The notes beneath the pieces are model-generated. The model was not told the origin of the DNA. It was given only the letters and a program-made list of their open reading frames with translations, and did not search any database. From assembly GCF_011064825.1 (NCBI RefSeq), contig NZ_CP048751.1:372001-436000 (forward strand): a stretch of DNA of 64,000 nucleotides. Reading direction: 5' to 3'. Positions 17,602 to 26,718 of the stretch are shown in pieces. The number at the start of each line of letters is the position of its first letter. The first letter of the stretch is position 1. The DNA comes from Brevundimonas mediterranea (GTDB taxonomy: Bacteria; Pseudomonadota; Alphaproteobacteria; Caulobacterales; Caulobacteraceae). Made by a program: the position numbers and the translations under genes.

Positions 17602-18327
17602 TCACGGGGCGGCGTGACATCCGCAGGCGGTCTTCGTCAGGCCGCTGGCATCCAGGATCCGGATCTTCCCCCGCCCGGTGCGCGCTCCCCCGGCGCCCTC
17701 AAGCGCCCGGCACGAGCCGTTGACCGTGGAGCGACGGAGCCCGAGCATGTCGCCGATACGCTCCTGCGACAGCAGGATGTCCTGGCGCGGGGCCGCGCGG
17801 TGAATGGACAGCAGAAGGTCCGCGACGCGAGCGGTGGCGAGATGTCGGCCGACGCAGACGAGGCGGCGTTCCAGCCTCGCGCGTCTGCGGTCCTCTGCGT
17901 CCAACAGGTGGAGCATCCCTGCCTCGCCCGCCCGATCAAGCCAATCGACCAAAGCAACCCGATAGATTTCCCCGTCGGTGATCCACTGACCGGCGACGGA
18001 GCGGCCGGTCCCGGTCGCCACCACGTGACCCGGTCCCAGGATTTCGGCCGACAGGTCCGAGCCCGCCGCCTCGGTGGCCAGGCAGCCGGAAACGATCACC
18101 GCCACCTCCCCCGCCCCGAGGTGGAAGTCGCCCGCGCGGCGGGCCTCGACGACGCCCACCGACAGCGCCCAACGACGTCGCTCGGGCGGCAAGGGCGAGA
18201 AGGCCTGCCACAGGCGTAGGGTTTCGGTCGTCAGACCCGAAGCGGCCGAGGCCGGCCGTTGACGCGCAGGCGCGCTCGCATCCGCCAAACAGTCGGGCGC
18301 AAAAGCAGAGGATTGTTCTTGGGGCAT
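17602..18327 (-). CDS. Crp/Fnr family regulator
   Basis: A 241-aa regulator with an N-terminal cyclic-nucleotide-like beta-barrel and a C-terminal winged helix (ILLSQERIGDMLGLRRSTVNGSCRAL). Conserved DNA-contact residues of the recognition helix (RRSTVN) are present. There is no Fnr-type iron-sulfur cysteine cluster. The ATG is preceded by AGGAAAGAG. It ends in an unusual CGCHAAP tail. A second Crp/Fnr gene follows on the same strand further upstream. The ligand is unknown. Confidence 0.85.
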   Translation of the reverse strand: MPQEQSSAFAPDCLADASAPARQRPASAASGLTTETLRLWQAFSPLPPERRRWALSVGVVEARRAGDFHLGAGEVAVIVSGCLATEAAGSDLSAEILGPGHVVATGTGRSVAGQWITDGEIYRVALVDWLDRAGEAGMLHLLDAEDRRRARLERRLVCVGRHLATARVADLLLSIHRAAPRQDILLSQERIGDMLGLRRSTVNGSCRALEGAGGARTGRGKIRILDASGLTKTACGCHAAP

Positions 18328-18445
18328 GCTCTTTCCTGCGCCTCCATTTCGGGGGGCGCATTCACATAGGTGAACGACGCCCCGGGAACCTCTAGTCTCT
18401 GTCAGATCGCCGCGACGCCGTGAGGCGGTCGCGGCGATCTGACGC

Positions 18446-19168
18446 TCAGACAGGCTCGCGCTGAAGCCGCAGGAAGGCGGGGTCGAACTCCGCCAGTTCT
18501 GCGAGCCTGTCCCAATCCAGAATTTCGATCCGTCCCTGGCCCCAAGTCAGGATGTTCCTGGCGCGGAGGTCGGCCACCAGCCGGTTCACGTGCACCGTGG
18601 ACAGGCCCAGCACGTCGGCCAGGACGGCCTGCGACAACGGTAGTTCGAACCTACAATCGGTGGCGTGACGCACGACCTCAAGCCGCTTGTAGAGTTCGCA
18701 CACAAGGTGCGCGAGGTGCGCAAGGGCGCTCCGCCGGCCCATGGACGCGATCCACTGGCGGTGGATCGCCGCGTCGATCACGGTGTCGAGCCACAGCAGC
18801 CGGGTGAGGTGAGGATGCTCCTCGGTAAGTCGACGCAGAACGACGTGAGGCGCCGGGGCGATCACGCACTCCGTCAGGGCGACGACGCCATGGTCCATCT
18901 GCTTCATCATGAAGCTATGCAGATCGACAAAGTCGCCGCTGACGTTCAGTTCGGTGATCTGCCGTCCGCCATCCGCGAGTGTCGAATAGCGAGCCGTGAA
19001 GCCGCTGGTGAGCAGAGTGCTGTGCTCCGGCCGCGCGCCCTCCCGGACGATATCGGTCCCGGCAGCGACGCGTTGCAATGGCCCCAGCACCTCACGAAGC
19101 GCCGCCGCTTCTTCAGGCGTCAGAGCATCCCTGCGGCTCAGCTTTTCGATCAGACCGTACAAAATCAC
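18446..19168 (-). CDS. Crp/Fnr family regulator
   Basis: A 240-aa regulator. The barrel (AAGTDIVREGARPEHSTLLTSGFTARY and ITELNVSGDFVDLHSF) is followed by the dimer helix and the HTH LPLSQAVLADVLGLSTVHVNRLVADL. I start at a GTG (19168) because it gives the family's normal length. An in-frame ATG at 19372 would add 68 low-complexity residues and has its only purine-rich site directly against the start. Relatives often control oxidative and general-stress genes; the target is unknown. Confidence 0.83.
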   Translation of the reverse strand: MILYGLIEKLSRRDALTPEEAAALREVLGPLQRVAAGTDIVREGARPEHSTLLTSGFTARYSTLADGGRQITELNVSGDFVDLHSFMMKQMDHGVVALTECVIAPAPHVVLRRLTEEHPHLTRLLWLDTVIDAAIHRQWIASMGRRSALAHLAHLVCELYKRLEVVRHATDCRFELPLSQAVLADVLGLSTVHVNRLVADLRARNILTWGQGRIEILDWDRLAELAEFDPAFLRLQREPV

Positions 19169-19382
19169 CCCACCGCCGCGTAACGTGTCCGGGGTCCAAA
19201 CGTTGCGAGGCGGCGGGACGTTCACATGGGGATGCGCGTCGCAGAACACGCGCTCGGGGTTGGCCCATGAGGCGCGCCAACCTGCTTCTGCTTCACCCAC
19301 GTCGGGTCTGGGTGCGGCGCTCCCGAGGCGTGTCCTCGACGGCCAGGGAGGATCGGCCTCGGAGTTGGACATCCTTCCAAGG

Positions 19383-19661
19383 CTAGTCTTGCACGGCCCC
19401 GACGTTCAATCTCGCCAGCATATGGGCCACGGCCTTCGCCGACATCTCTTCGGCGATCAGCCCGGTGACGACAGCTCCGGCGGTGTCCGTGCAGAGAATG
19501 CGGAACGGACCCGCGCCCCGGATGTCGATCTCGCCGCCCCGCAGCACCTCGCCCATGATCGTCAACGTCATTCGACGGGCGGCGGCCTCGTCCGCCAGTT
19601 CCTCGCCGTCGAGGTCCCGGAATGGGCGTCCATTCAACATGTTAAAATGATAATGCGGCAT
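19383..19661 (-). CDS. DUF6894-family small protein
   Basis: A 92-aa protein beginning MPHYHFNMLNGRPFRDLDG and continuing EELADEAAARRMTL, the pattern of small alphaproteobacterial DUF6894 proteins. The function is unknown. The start at 19661 was chosen by this conserved N terminus; the longer reading is a shadow of the catalase gene. It lies 23 bases downstream of the Mn catalase and is probably in the same operon. Confidence 0.75.
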   Translation of the reverse strand: MPHYHFNMLNGRPFRDLDGEELADEAAARRMTLTIMGEVLRGGEIDIRGAGPFRILCTDTAGAVVTGLIAEEMSAKAVAHMLARLNVGAVQD

Positions 19662-19684
19662 GGACGCCCGGCGGTTCGAGGGGA

Positions 19685-20584
19685 TCAGTCGAGGAGGACG
19701 GTGGTCTTGCCCGCGCCTGGTCCTGCGCCCAAGTCGGCGCCAGTGACGGGGTTCGCGTCCGGATCCGACGCGGTTCGCAGCGCGAAGGCGTTCACGGACG
19801 ACTCGTCGGCGGACTCGAGGACGACCGAGGCCGAACCGTCGCCGCCGTCGACAGCCATCTGGTTCTCCTGATCCTCGACATACTCCCACTGCTCGCCCTC
19901 GTTCCAGGGACCGCGTGTATTCCCCTCGCCCTGCGACAGGTCATAGTATTTGTCGCTGAACTCGGGCACGCCGCCGATCTTGCCGGCGGGGAAGTTGGGA
20001 TCGATGGCGTAGAGCGCCTTTTCGAATGACTTCTGGTGCGCGACCTCGCGGGTCATCAGGAACATCAGCGCATCCTTGACGCCCGGATCGTCGGTGACGT
20101 TGATCAGGCGCTCGTAGACGATCTTGGCGCGGGACTCGGCGGCGATGTTCGACCGCAGGTCGCAAGCCGGATCGCCGATCGAGTCGATATAGGCCGCCGT
20201 CCACGGCACGCCCGCCGAGTTCACCAGCGCCGGCGCGCCGCCGTACAGGATGGAGGTCGTGTGGCTCTCGCCCCGATCATTCAGGGACATGTACAGATCC
20301 GCCTCCTCCAGCGCCGCCTCGGCCATCTTCCCCTTGGCGCCGCGGTTCAGCATGGCGACGATCGAACCGATCACCTCCAGGTGGCTGAGCTCCTCGGTGG
20401 CGATGTCGAGCAGCATGTCCTTGCGGCCGGCGTCCTCTTCAGCCAGCGCCTGCGTGAAATAGCGCATCGCCGCCGCCAGCTCGCCCTGCGGACCGCCGAA
20501 TTGCTCGAGCATGAGCGTCGCCAGGCCGGGGTTCGGCTCGGCGACGCGCACCGTGTACATCAGTCGCTTGTTGTGAATGAACAT
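19685..20584 (-). CDS. Manganese catalase
   Basis: A 299-aa di-manganese catalase that dismutates hydrogen peroxide. The ferritin-like helices carry the metal ligands: EEDAGRKDMLLDIATEELSHLEV (Glu, Glu, His) and LMFLMTREVAHQKSFEKAL (Glu, His). The C terminus (about residues 240-299) is a Gly/Asp-rich tail typical of the family. The ATG at 20584 has AGGA upstream and a GGAAC-N17-GTT stress promoter about 33-57 bases ahead. This is a haem-free catalase suited to stationary-phase or desiccation stress. Confidence 0.94.
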   Translation of the reverse strand: MFIHNKRLMYTVRVAEPNPGLATLMLEQFGGPQGELAAAMRYFTQALAEEDAGRKDMLLDIATEELSHLEVIGSIVAMLNRGAKGKMAEAALEEADLYMSLNDRGESHTTSILYGGAPALVNSAGVPWTAAYIDSIGDPACDLRSNIAAESRAKIVYERLINVTDDPGVKDALMFLMTREVAHQKSFEKALYAIDPNFPAGKIGGVPEFSDKYYDLSQGEGNTRGPWNEGEQWEYVEDQENQMAVDGGDGSASVVLESADESSVNAFALRTASDPDANPVTGADLGAGPGAGKTTVLLD

Positions 20585-20616
20585 TGAGAGGGTCCTGCTG
20601 GGGGTGATGGACCCGT

Positions 20617-20641
20617 AACCGGAAGCCGTCATCGCTGTTCC
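20617..20641 (-). promoter_or_regulatory. EcfG-type general-stress promoter (Mn catalase)
   Basis: On the minus strand GGAAC (20641-20637) and GTT (20619-20617) are separated by exactly 17 bases. This matches the second such promoter at 17.4 kb and places the catalase in the general-stress regulon by inference. Confidence 0.68.
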
Positions 20642-20828
20642 GAAAGTCACACAGCAGACGTTCGAGCCGGGCGTTCGGTGCGCCGCCCACGTCCCGGCGG
20701 AACATCGCCAGACCGCCCTTGGCCAAGCCGAGGTCGCCGAGATCATGACGACGGATTGGGACGCTTCCCGCCCCAGTTCAAGTCCGAACTCAGGGCTGAC
20801 GCAAGCCCGCGCGACGGCCGGGCTGCGC

Positions 20829-21482
20829 TCAGGCGATCACGGCCAGCAGCACCGCCACCCAGTGAACGGCGGCGGCGGCCACCACGTGGCCGTGCCAGAT
20901 GGCCCGTCGGAACCGGAGCGCCTTGCGCGCATAGAAGCCGACCCCGATCGAATACAGCAGGCCGCCGACCGCCAGCAGGATCAGCGGCGCGATCCCGAGG
21001 CTCTCCATCAACGGCTGAACCGCGATCACCATGAGCCAACCCAGGGCCAGGTAGATCGCGATCCAGAAACCGCGCCCCAGGCCCGGCAGCAGCAACTTGG
21101 CCAGGGCGCCGAACAGCGCCGTGGCCCACACCGCCGCCGTCATCCCCCAGGCCCAGCCCCCCGTCAGATGTTGGGTGGTGAACGGCGTGTAGGAGCCCGC
21201 GATCATGAGGAATATCCCCGCATGGTCGAAGCGCCGCAGCACCGGCTGAAACCGCGCGGGCGCGAAATTATAGGCCGTCGAAAGCGCGAGCATCGTCAAC
21301 AACCCGCCTGCGTAGATGGCCGAGGCCGCCAAGCGGCCCACATGGCCGAACCCGATCGCCAGACCCAGCAGCATCCCGCCCCCGACGAGAGCGAGCGCCA
21401 GACCCGTCAGGTGCACCACCAGATCGGCCAGCCGCGCCTGGGGGTCGTCATAGTGTTTCATGAGCGTGGATGGGTCGGTCAC
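20829..21482 (-). CDS. Hemolysin III / TrhA-type (PAQR) membrane protein
   Basis: A 217-aa protein with about seven transmembrane helices. Conserved motifs of the family are visible: STAYNFAP after TM3, FDHAGIFLMIAGSYTPF with its His/Ser metal-site residues, and the C-terminal IWHGHVVAAAAVHWVAV carrying the HxxxxxxxxH zinc ligands. Bacterial members influence membrane energetics and fatty-acid homeostasis; haemolysis is not implied. The start is a GTG at 21482; an ATG at 21461 is also possible. Confidence 0.88.
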   Translation of the reverse strand: MTDPSTLMKHYDDPQARLADLVVHLTGLALALVGGGMLLGLAIGFGHVGRLAASAIYAGGLLTMLALSTAYNFAPARFQPVLRRFDHAGIFLMIAGSYTPFTTQHLTGGWAWGMTAAVWATALFGALAKLLLPGLGRGFWIAIYLALGWLMVIAVQPLMESLGIAPLILLAVGGLLYSIGVGFYARKALRFRRAIWHGHVVAAAAVHWVAVLLAVIA

Positions 21483-21666
21483 GGGCGTATCCGATGCTGG
21501 GCCGCCAACGGCTACACCGCCTCCAGGAGGCGCGCCAAGCGCTGCGGCGATTTCAAGCGGCCAGTTCGAGGAATCTGCCGCTTAAACCGTCACCGGCACA
21601 GGCCATCCGCCAGGCGCCTCAGCCTGTCACGCCAATTGCCGCCGACATCATCGGCCTCAAGGGCGA

Positions 21667-22524
21667 TCACAGCCGGATCAGGTTCTGCGGCAGGCCGGGC
21701 GTCTTGACCCGCAACCGGTAAAGGCCGCCCAGAGTCGGTTGTTCGCCGCGCTTGTCGGCGTTCCCCAGCCAGGCCGTGGTCATATAGAGGTCGCGCAGAT
21801 CCTCGCCGCCGAAGGCCGCCTTGGTGACGGTCTGGACCGGCATGTCGATCTTGCCGATCCGTTCGCCCTCAGGCGAAAACTGCGCCACCCCCCAGCCGTT
21901 GAACAGACCGACGTGCAACACGCCGGCGGAATCCATGCTGGGACCGTCGGCATAGCCGTCGTCGGTCACGGCGAAGACCCGCCGGTTCGACAGCGCCCCG
22001 TCGTCATGGTCGAAGGCCAGGATGGTCCTGGCCAGGGTGTCGTGGTGATACAGGGTGCGGCCATCCGGGCTGAGGCACGGCCCGTTGGTGACGCCATAGC
22101 CATCGTCGTGCCGTGTCAGCTCGCCGTCGGCCCAGCGATACAGGGCGCCGGTCTTGACCACCTCGCTGTCGTCCATCGAGCCGAACCACAGCGACCCGTC
22201 AGGGGCGACGAAGCCGTCGTTCAGCCGGTTCTGCGGCCGGTCTTGCTCGACCGGTTGGATCAGAGTGAAGACACCCGTATCCGGTTCAAACCGGTGCAGG
22301 CCGCCGCGCACCCCGCAAACCAAAGATCCGTCCTCGGCCGGCAGGGCGAAACCGATCTGGTCGGGCGTGTCCCAGGACGCCGTGTCGCCGGTCGCCGGCG
22401 TATAGCGGTGCAAGCCCCGGCCCTTGATATCGACAAACCAAAGGGCCCCGCGCACGGCGTCCCAGGCGGGGCCTTCCGCCAGCTCGGCCCCCAGGTCCCA
22501 GACAAGTTCGGCTGCGGCGCTCAT
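21667..22524 (-). CDS. SMP-30/gluconolactonase-family sugar lactonase
   Basis: A 285-aa six-bladed beta-propeller lactonase. It shows the metal-site blocks LAEGPAWD (Glu), RLNDGFVAPDGSLWFGSM (Asn/Asp), VTNGPCLSPDGRTLYHHDT and YADGPSMDSAGVLHVGL (Asp). It resembles Caulobacter XylC. Beside DgoK and DgoA it most likely opens galactonolactone to galactonate. Its ATG overlaps the aldolase stop (ATGA), so it is translated from the same message as dgoA and dgoK. Confidence 0.9.
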   Translation of the reverse strand: MSAAAELVWDLGAELAEGPAWDAVRGALWFVDIKGRGLHRYTPATGDTASWDTPDQIGFALPAEDGSLVCGVRGGLHRFEPDTGVFTLIQPVEQDRPQNRLNDGFVAPDGSLWFGSMDDSEVVKTGALYRWADGELTRHDDGYGVTNGPCLSPDGRTLYHHDTLARTILAFDHDDGALSNRRVFAVTDDGYADGPSMDSAGVLHVGLFNGWGVAQFSPEGERIGKIDMPVQTVTKAAFGGEDLRDLYMTTAWLGNADKRGEQPTLGGLYRLRVKTPGLPQNLIRL

Positions 22525-23153
22525 TGTCCGCTTCCGAACCAGGCCGCGACGAAGGCGCACGCAGCCGCACCCACCTCGTCCGCCGTTCGGCCGGGTCTGT
22601 AGAGGGCCGAGCCGATGCCGAAGCCGTCGGCGCCCGCCGCGCGCCAGGCGCCCATGTTGTCCGGATCGACGCCGCCGACCGCATAGACCGGCTGCCCCTT
22701 GGGCAGGACCGCCTTGATCGCCTTGACGGCGCCCGGCCCGGCCAGTTCGGCGGGAAACAGCTTCAGCACGTCGGCCCCCGCCTCCAGCGCAGTAAAGGCT
22801 TCCGTGGGAGTGAAAAAGCCGGGCATGGTGAACAGGCCCAGCGCACGGGCGCGTTCGATTACGCGCGGGTCAACGTTGGGCGAGATCACCAGTTGCCCGC
22901 CCGCATCCGCGACGTCCTGCGCGGCCGAGGGCGTCAGGACCGTGCCCGCTCCCACCACCGCCCGGCCATCCATCGCGTCACGCAGCCTCCGGATGCTCTC
23001 CAACGCGCGGGGAGAGTTCAACGGCACCTCCAGGCAGGTGAAGCCGGCCGCGACCAGGACCTCGCCGATCTCGACCGCCTCCTCGGGCGTCAGGCCGCGC
23101 AGGATGGCCACGAGGGGCAGCGTCTTCAGGGCCTTTTCGACGGCCTGGGTCAT
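22521..23153 (-). CDS. dgoA: 2-dehydro-3-deoxy-6-phosphogalactonate aldolase
   Basis: A 210-aa class I aldolase that splits KDPGal into pyruvate and glyceraldehyde 3-phosphate. The catalytic Glu42 is in TCLEVPLNSP and the Schiff-base Lys131 in DVLKLFPAE; GAGTVLTP and AVGGVDPDN bind carboxylate and phosphate. KDPG- and KDPGal-specific members look alike; the adjoining kinase DgoK decides for the galactonate version. It overlaps dgoK by four bases. Confidence 0.93.
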   Translation of the reverse strand: MTQAVEKALKTLPLVAILRGLTPEEAVEIGEVLVAAGFTCLEVPLNSPRALESIRRLRDAMDGRAVVGAGTVLTPSAAQDVADAGGQLVISPNVDPRVIERARALGLFTMPGFFTPTEAFTALEAGADVLKLFPAELAGPGAVKAIKAVLPKGQPVYAVGGVDPDNMGAWRAAGADGFGIGSALYRPGRTADEVGAAACAFVAAWFGSGQ

Positions 23154-24025
23154 GGGATCGCCTTCCAGATGCGGTGGAGTCCGTGCGCCACAGCCACTTC
23201 GCCGGAGGTGCTGCGGATGTCTTTAAAGCCGGCCAGAGCCAGGGCGCGTGCATAGCGTTGGCCCAGGCCCGCCTCGCTCACCACCTGCACCGGCTTGTCG
23301 CGATGGGTCGTCTCGGCCGCCAGTTCGGTGCCGATCAACAGGCCGGACAAGAAGTCCGCCGCCCCCTCTGGGCGCAAGGAGCCGGCCAACTGCCGGACGC
23401 GAACAGTGAACAGGTGGGCGGTGACGGCCGGGTCGGACAGCGCCAGCCGCACCCCATCGTCGAAGGCGGCGTCGTCACCGCCCGGCGCTCCCATGTCGCG
23501 ACCGATCAGTGTGGCGTGGCGCACGGCGGCGAACAGTTCGCCGGTCAGATAGGTGCGAAAGCCCGCGATGGCGCCGTTCTCGACCCGCACCCATTTGCTG
23601 TGGGTGCCGGGGGCGATCATCAGGCCTGTTTCGTCTGGGCCGAACAGCCCCAGCGCCTGCGTCTCCTCGCCGCGCATGACGTCGCCCAGTCCCTGGGGCG
23701 TCAGGGCGACGCCGGGAACGATATAGATGTCGCGCGCCGCATCCGGTCGGGCCAGTCGCGCAGCCAGGGTCGCCACATCGGCCGGGCAGAAGGCATAGGG
23801 CGTCTCGATCCAGCCTTGGCGCGATCCGGCCATGCCCGCGATCAGCACCGGCGCCAGGTCCAGCCAGTCGCCCGCCACCTCTTCAAGCACCCCGAGGAAG
23901 GCGCCGGAGGCCAGGCGGCCGACGCCGCGGGGGTCGATGCGCCGATCCAGCACCGCCCCGTCCGCCCCCAGTCGCATGACGCGCAGATTGCTGGTGCCCC
24001 AGTCGACGCCGATCAGTCCGGTCAT
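23150..24025 (-). CDS. dgoK: 2-dehydro-3-deoxygalactonokinase
   Basis: A 291-aa kinase of the DgoK family that phosphorylates KDGal at C6. The N terminus MTGLIGVDWGTSNLRVMRL is the phosphate-binding motif. Further conserved blocks are IAGMAGSRQGWIETPY, MRGEETQALG and IAPGTHSKWVRVENG. The start at 24025 fits the family; an upstream in-frame ATG adds six residues. It precedes dgoA with overlap and follows the SSS symporter gene. Confidence 0.94.
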   Translation of the reverse strand: MTGLIGVDWGTSNLRVMRLGADGAVLDRRIDPRGVGRLASGAFLGVLEEVAGDWLDLAPVLIAGMAGSRQGWIETPYAFCPADVATLAARLARPDAARDIYIVPGVALTPQGLGDVMRGEETQALGLFGPDETGLMIAPGTHSKWVRVENGAIAGFRTYLTGELFAAVRHATLIGRDMGAPGGDDAAFDDGVRLALSDPAVTAHLFTVRVRQLAGSLRPEGAADFLSGLLIGTELAAETTHRDKPVQVVSEAGLGQRYARALALAGFKDIRSTSGEVAVAHGLHRIWKAIP

Positions 24026-24050
24026 CTCGATGCGTTCATACAATGAGCGA

Positions 24051-25625
24051 TCACCACCAGATCGAATAGACCAGGATCAGGAAGGCCACGACGCCGACCG
24101 CGGCCAGATTGAAGCCCAGCGAGGTCTTGTAGCTGATCTGGTCCAGCTTGATCTTCATGGCGTCTGGCTTGGCCGGGATCAGCAGCGACACGACCACGGC
24201 CGCGACCAGGGAGACGACGAAGACGACGCCGACCCGGTTCATGAAGGGGAAGATGAACTGGCCGGTCTCCTGCAGCCACCAGAAGATGGCCGACAGCACC
24301 ACCGAGCCGATGGCGGCGGTCAGGGCGCCAGCTTCAGACGCGCGCTTCCAGAACAGGCCCAGCATGAAGATGACGACGATGCCCGGCGTGAAGAAGCCCG
24401 TGAACTCCTGGATGAACTGGAAGGCCTGATCAAACCCGCCCAACAGGGGACGGGCGGTCAGGATGCCGATGACCACGGCGGCGACGGCGGAGATGCGGCC
24501 GACCGTGACCAGCTGGTGCTCGGGCACGTCCTTCTTGATCTTGGCGTAGAGGTCCAGGGTGAAGATGGTCGAGATCGAGTTCACCTTGGACGCCAGCGAG
24601 GCGATGATGGCGGCGATCAGGGCGGCGAAGACCAGACCCTTCAGGCCGACCGGCAGCAGGTTCATCATCGACGGATAGGCCTGGTCCGGCGCCGACAGGT
24701 TCGGGGCCAGGATCAGGGCGGCCATGCCGGGCAGGACCACGATCACCGGCATCAGCAGCTTCAGATAGGCGGCGAAGGCGATGCCTTTCTGGGCTTCCGG
24801 CAGCGACTTGGCGGCCAGGGCGCGCTGGATGATGTACTGGTTGAAGCCCCAGTAGCTGATGTTCATGACCCACAGGCCGCCCAGCAGAACGGCGATGCCC
24901 GGCAGCTCCTGATAGTGCGGATTGTCCTTCGACAGGATCATGTCGAACTTCTCGGGGAACTGGGTCAGCAGAGTGTGGAAGCCGGCCGCCGCGCCGCCCT
25001 CGCCGCCGATGGTCGACAGGGCGATGAAGCCGATGATCAGACCGCCGCAGACCAGCAGGGCGACTTGCACGATGTCGGTCAGGGCCACGGCCTTGAGGCC
25101 GCCCCACAACTGATAGGCCAGGGCGAAGACGCCGATGGCGACGATGGCGTAATCCTGGTTGAACCCGGTCACGGTGTGGACGGCGATGGCGCCCAGCCAC
25201 AGGATCGAGGTCACGTTGACGAAGACGTAGAGCAGCAGCCAGAAGACGGCCATGACATTGCGGATCGTCGGCCCGTACCGCTGCTGCAGGAACTGCGGCA
25301 TGGTGACGATGTCGTTGCGCAGGAAGATCGGCAGGAAGAACTTGCCGACGATCAGCAGGGTCAGGGCCGCCATCCATTCATAGGAGGCGATGCCCAGGCC
25401 GATCACATAGCCCGAGCCGCTCATGCCGATGATCTGTTCGGCCGAGATATTGGCCGCGATCAGCGAGGCGCCAATGGCCCACCAGGGCAGGCTCTTGGAC
25501 GCCATGAAATAATCGGTGGAGGTCTTCTGCTCGCCGGCCTTGGTCCGCGAGACCCACTGGGCCAGGCCGAAGATGAAGACGGCGTAGATCGCCAGAATGG
25601 CCAGATCGATGCCCGCGAGCGTCAT
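24051..25625 (-). CDS. SSS-family sodium/sugar symporter
   Basis: A 524-aa inner-membrane symporter with about fourteen helices. Recognisable vSGLT-like blocks are STDYFMASKSLPWWAIGASLIAANIS near the N terminus, AYQLWGGLKAVALTDIVQ in the middle and ALIAAIIASLASKVNSISTIF near the sodium site. The galactose-catabolic genes follow on the same strand, so uptake of galactose (or another galactan product) is likely. It is divergent from the IclR regulator. Confidence 0.93.
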   Translation of the reverse strand: MTLAGIDLAILAIYAVFIFGLAQWVSRTKAGEQKTSTDYFMASKSLPWWAIGASLIAANISAEQIIGMSGSGYVIGLGIASYEWMAALTLLIVGKFFLPIFLRNDIVTMPQFLQQRYGPTIRNVMAVFWLLLYVFVNVTSILWLGAIAVHTVTGFNQDYAIVAIGVFALAYQLWGGLKAVALTDIVQVALLVCGGLIIGFIALSTIGGEGGAAAGFHTLLTQFPEKFDMILSKDNPHYQELPGIAVLLGGLWVMNISYWGFNQYIIQRALAAKSLPEAQKGIAFAAYLKLLMPVIVVLPGMAALILAPNLSAPDQAYPSMMNLLPVGLKGLVFAALIAAIIASLASKVNSISTIFTLDLYAKIKKDVPEHQLVTVGRISAVAAVVIGILTARPLLGGFDQAFQFIQEFTGFFTPGIVVIFMLGLFWKRASEAGALTAAIGSVVLSAIFWWLQETGQFIFPFMNRVGVVFVVSLVAAVVVSLLIPAKPDAMKIKLDQISYKTSLGFNLAAVGVVAFLILVYSIWW

Positions 25626-25718
25626 GTGCATTTCCCCCAACTATCGTGCCCTTTGGTTCGGGCTTCCGCAAAAGCCTAAGGGAGGCGCGGGCGGGCTGCA
25701 ACGGCTTTTTATATATGC

Positions 25719-25731
25719 GTAAACATTTCAC
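25719..25731. promoter_or_regulatory. Candidate IclR operator between symporter and regulator
   Basis: GTAAACATTTCAC is a near-palindrome in an AT-rich part of the divergent gap. Similar words occur before the dehydrogenase (TTTCATTTGTAAAAT at 26655-26669) and before the beta-galactosidase (GTAAAAATTATTTCA at 29299-29313). Shared use by the IclR regulator is inference. Confidence 0.3.
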
Positions 25732-25817
25732 GGGCGACAATGTTAGGGTCGGTGTCCTTCGAGGCTTCACCCGATCAGGGAGCCCCGGTAGCCTATCCAT
25801 CTTCCGACAGGATTCTC

Positions 25818-26591
25818 ATGACTGGCCAAGCTTCCACCGACGATCGCAAATACCGCGCCCCGGCGCTCGAGAAGGGGCTCGACGTCCTTGAGCTGTTGTC
25901 GGCCCAGGGCGAACCCATGACGCCATCGCAGATGTCGGTGACGTTGGGGCGTTCGGTCAGCGAATTGTTCCGGATGATCCAGGTGCTGGAGTTCCGCGGC
26001 TATATCGAACAGTCGCCGGACGGCTATCGGCTGACCAACCGCCTCTTCACCCTGGGCATGACCCAGGCCCCGATCAAATCTCTGGTCGACGTCGCCATGC
26101 CGGCCATGCGTGACCTGGCGTCCACTACGCGACAATCCTGCCATCTCGTCGTACCCTCCGGTGACCAGATCGTGGTCATCGCCCGGATCGAGAGCCCCGG
26201 AGATCTGGGTTATTCGGTCCGGATCGGCTATCGCCGCAGCATTCTGGACGCCACCTCGGGGCTGATGTTCTATTCGCGCGCCAACGAGCGAGCGCGCAAA
26301 CATCTGCACGACCGTCTCGTCGCCCTGTTCGGAGCGGCGGTGGTGGCCGAGTTCGCCGAACGCGCCGACGCCATGACCCAGGGGGCGCATGTCGAGCGGG
26401 CCAGCGATTTCGTCGTCGGCGTGACCGATCTGGTCGCCCCGATCATGGGCTCGGACGGCGTCATCGCCACCCTGATCACGCCCTTCATCGAACAGACGCC
26501 CATGGTGTGCAGCAAGGCGGAGGCAGCGACCCTGCTGGTGCGGACGGCCACAGCGATCTCCGGGCAGATGAGCGCCGTCTCCCAAGCCTGA
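25818..26591 (+). CDS. IclR family transcriptional regulator
   Basis: A 257-aa regulator with N-terminal winged helix (ALEKGLDVLELLSAQGEPMTPSQMSVTLGRSVSELFRMIQVLE) and C-terminal effector domain (about 80-250). IclR proteins of this type bind sugar acids or keto-deoxy acids; KDGal or galactonate is a reasonable guess. Its position between the symporter operon and the SDR-dehydratase operon suggests it controls both. The start at 25818 has AGGA upstream. Confidence 0.92.
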   Translation: MTGQASTDDRKYRAPALEKGLDVLELLSAQGEPMTPSQMSVTLGRSVSELFRMIQVLEFRGYIEQSPDGYRLTNRLFTLGMTQAPIKSLVDVAMPAMRDLASTTRQSCHLVVPSGDQIVVIARIESPGDLGYSVRIGYRRSILDATSGLMFYSRANERARKHLHDRLVALFGAAVVAEFAERADAMTQGAHVERASDFVVGVTDLVAPIMGSDGVIATLITPFIEQTPMVCSKAEAATLLVRTATAISGQMSAVSQA

Positions 26592-26718
26592 GAGCCAGGA
26601 CAGTCCACCGTTGACAGGGCCAGTGGCTATTGCCATTTTCGTGGACGGCACAGGTTTCATTTGTAAAATCTCACAAGTCGCCGGATAAACGGCGGGCGTC
26701 GAGGAGGCGCGCTCTATC
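26592..26718 (+). promoter_or_regulatory. Promoter region of dehydrogenase-dehydratase operon
   Basis: TTGACA at 26611-26616 could be a -35 element, but no good -10 follows at 17 bases. TTTCATTTGTAAAAT at 26655-26669 is the operator-like word shared with two other gaps of this locus. Another TTGACA lies in the gap before the beta-galactosidase (29314-29319). Confidence 0.35.
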
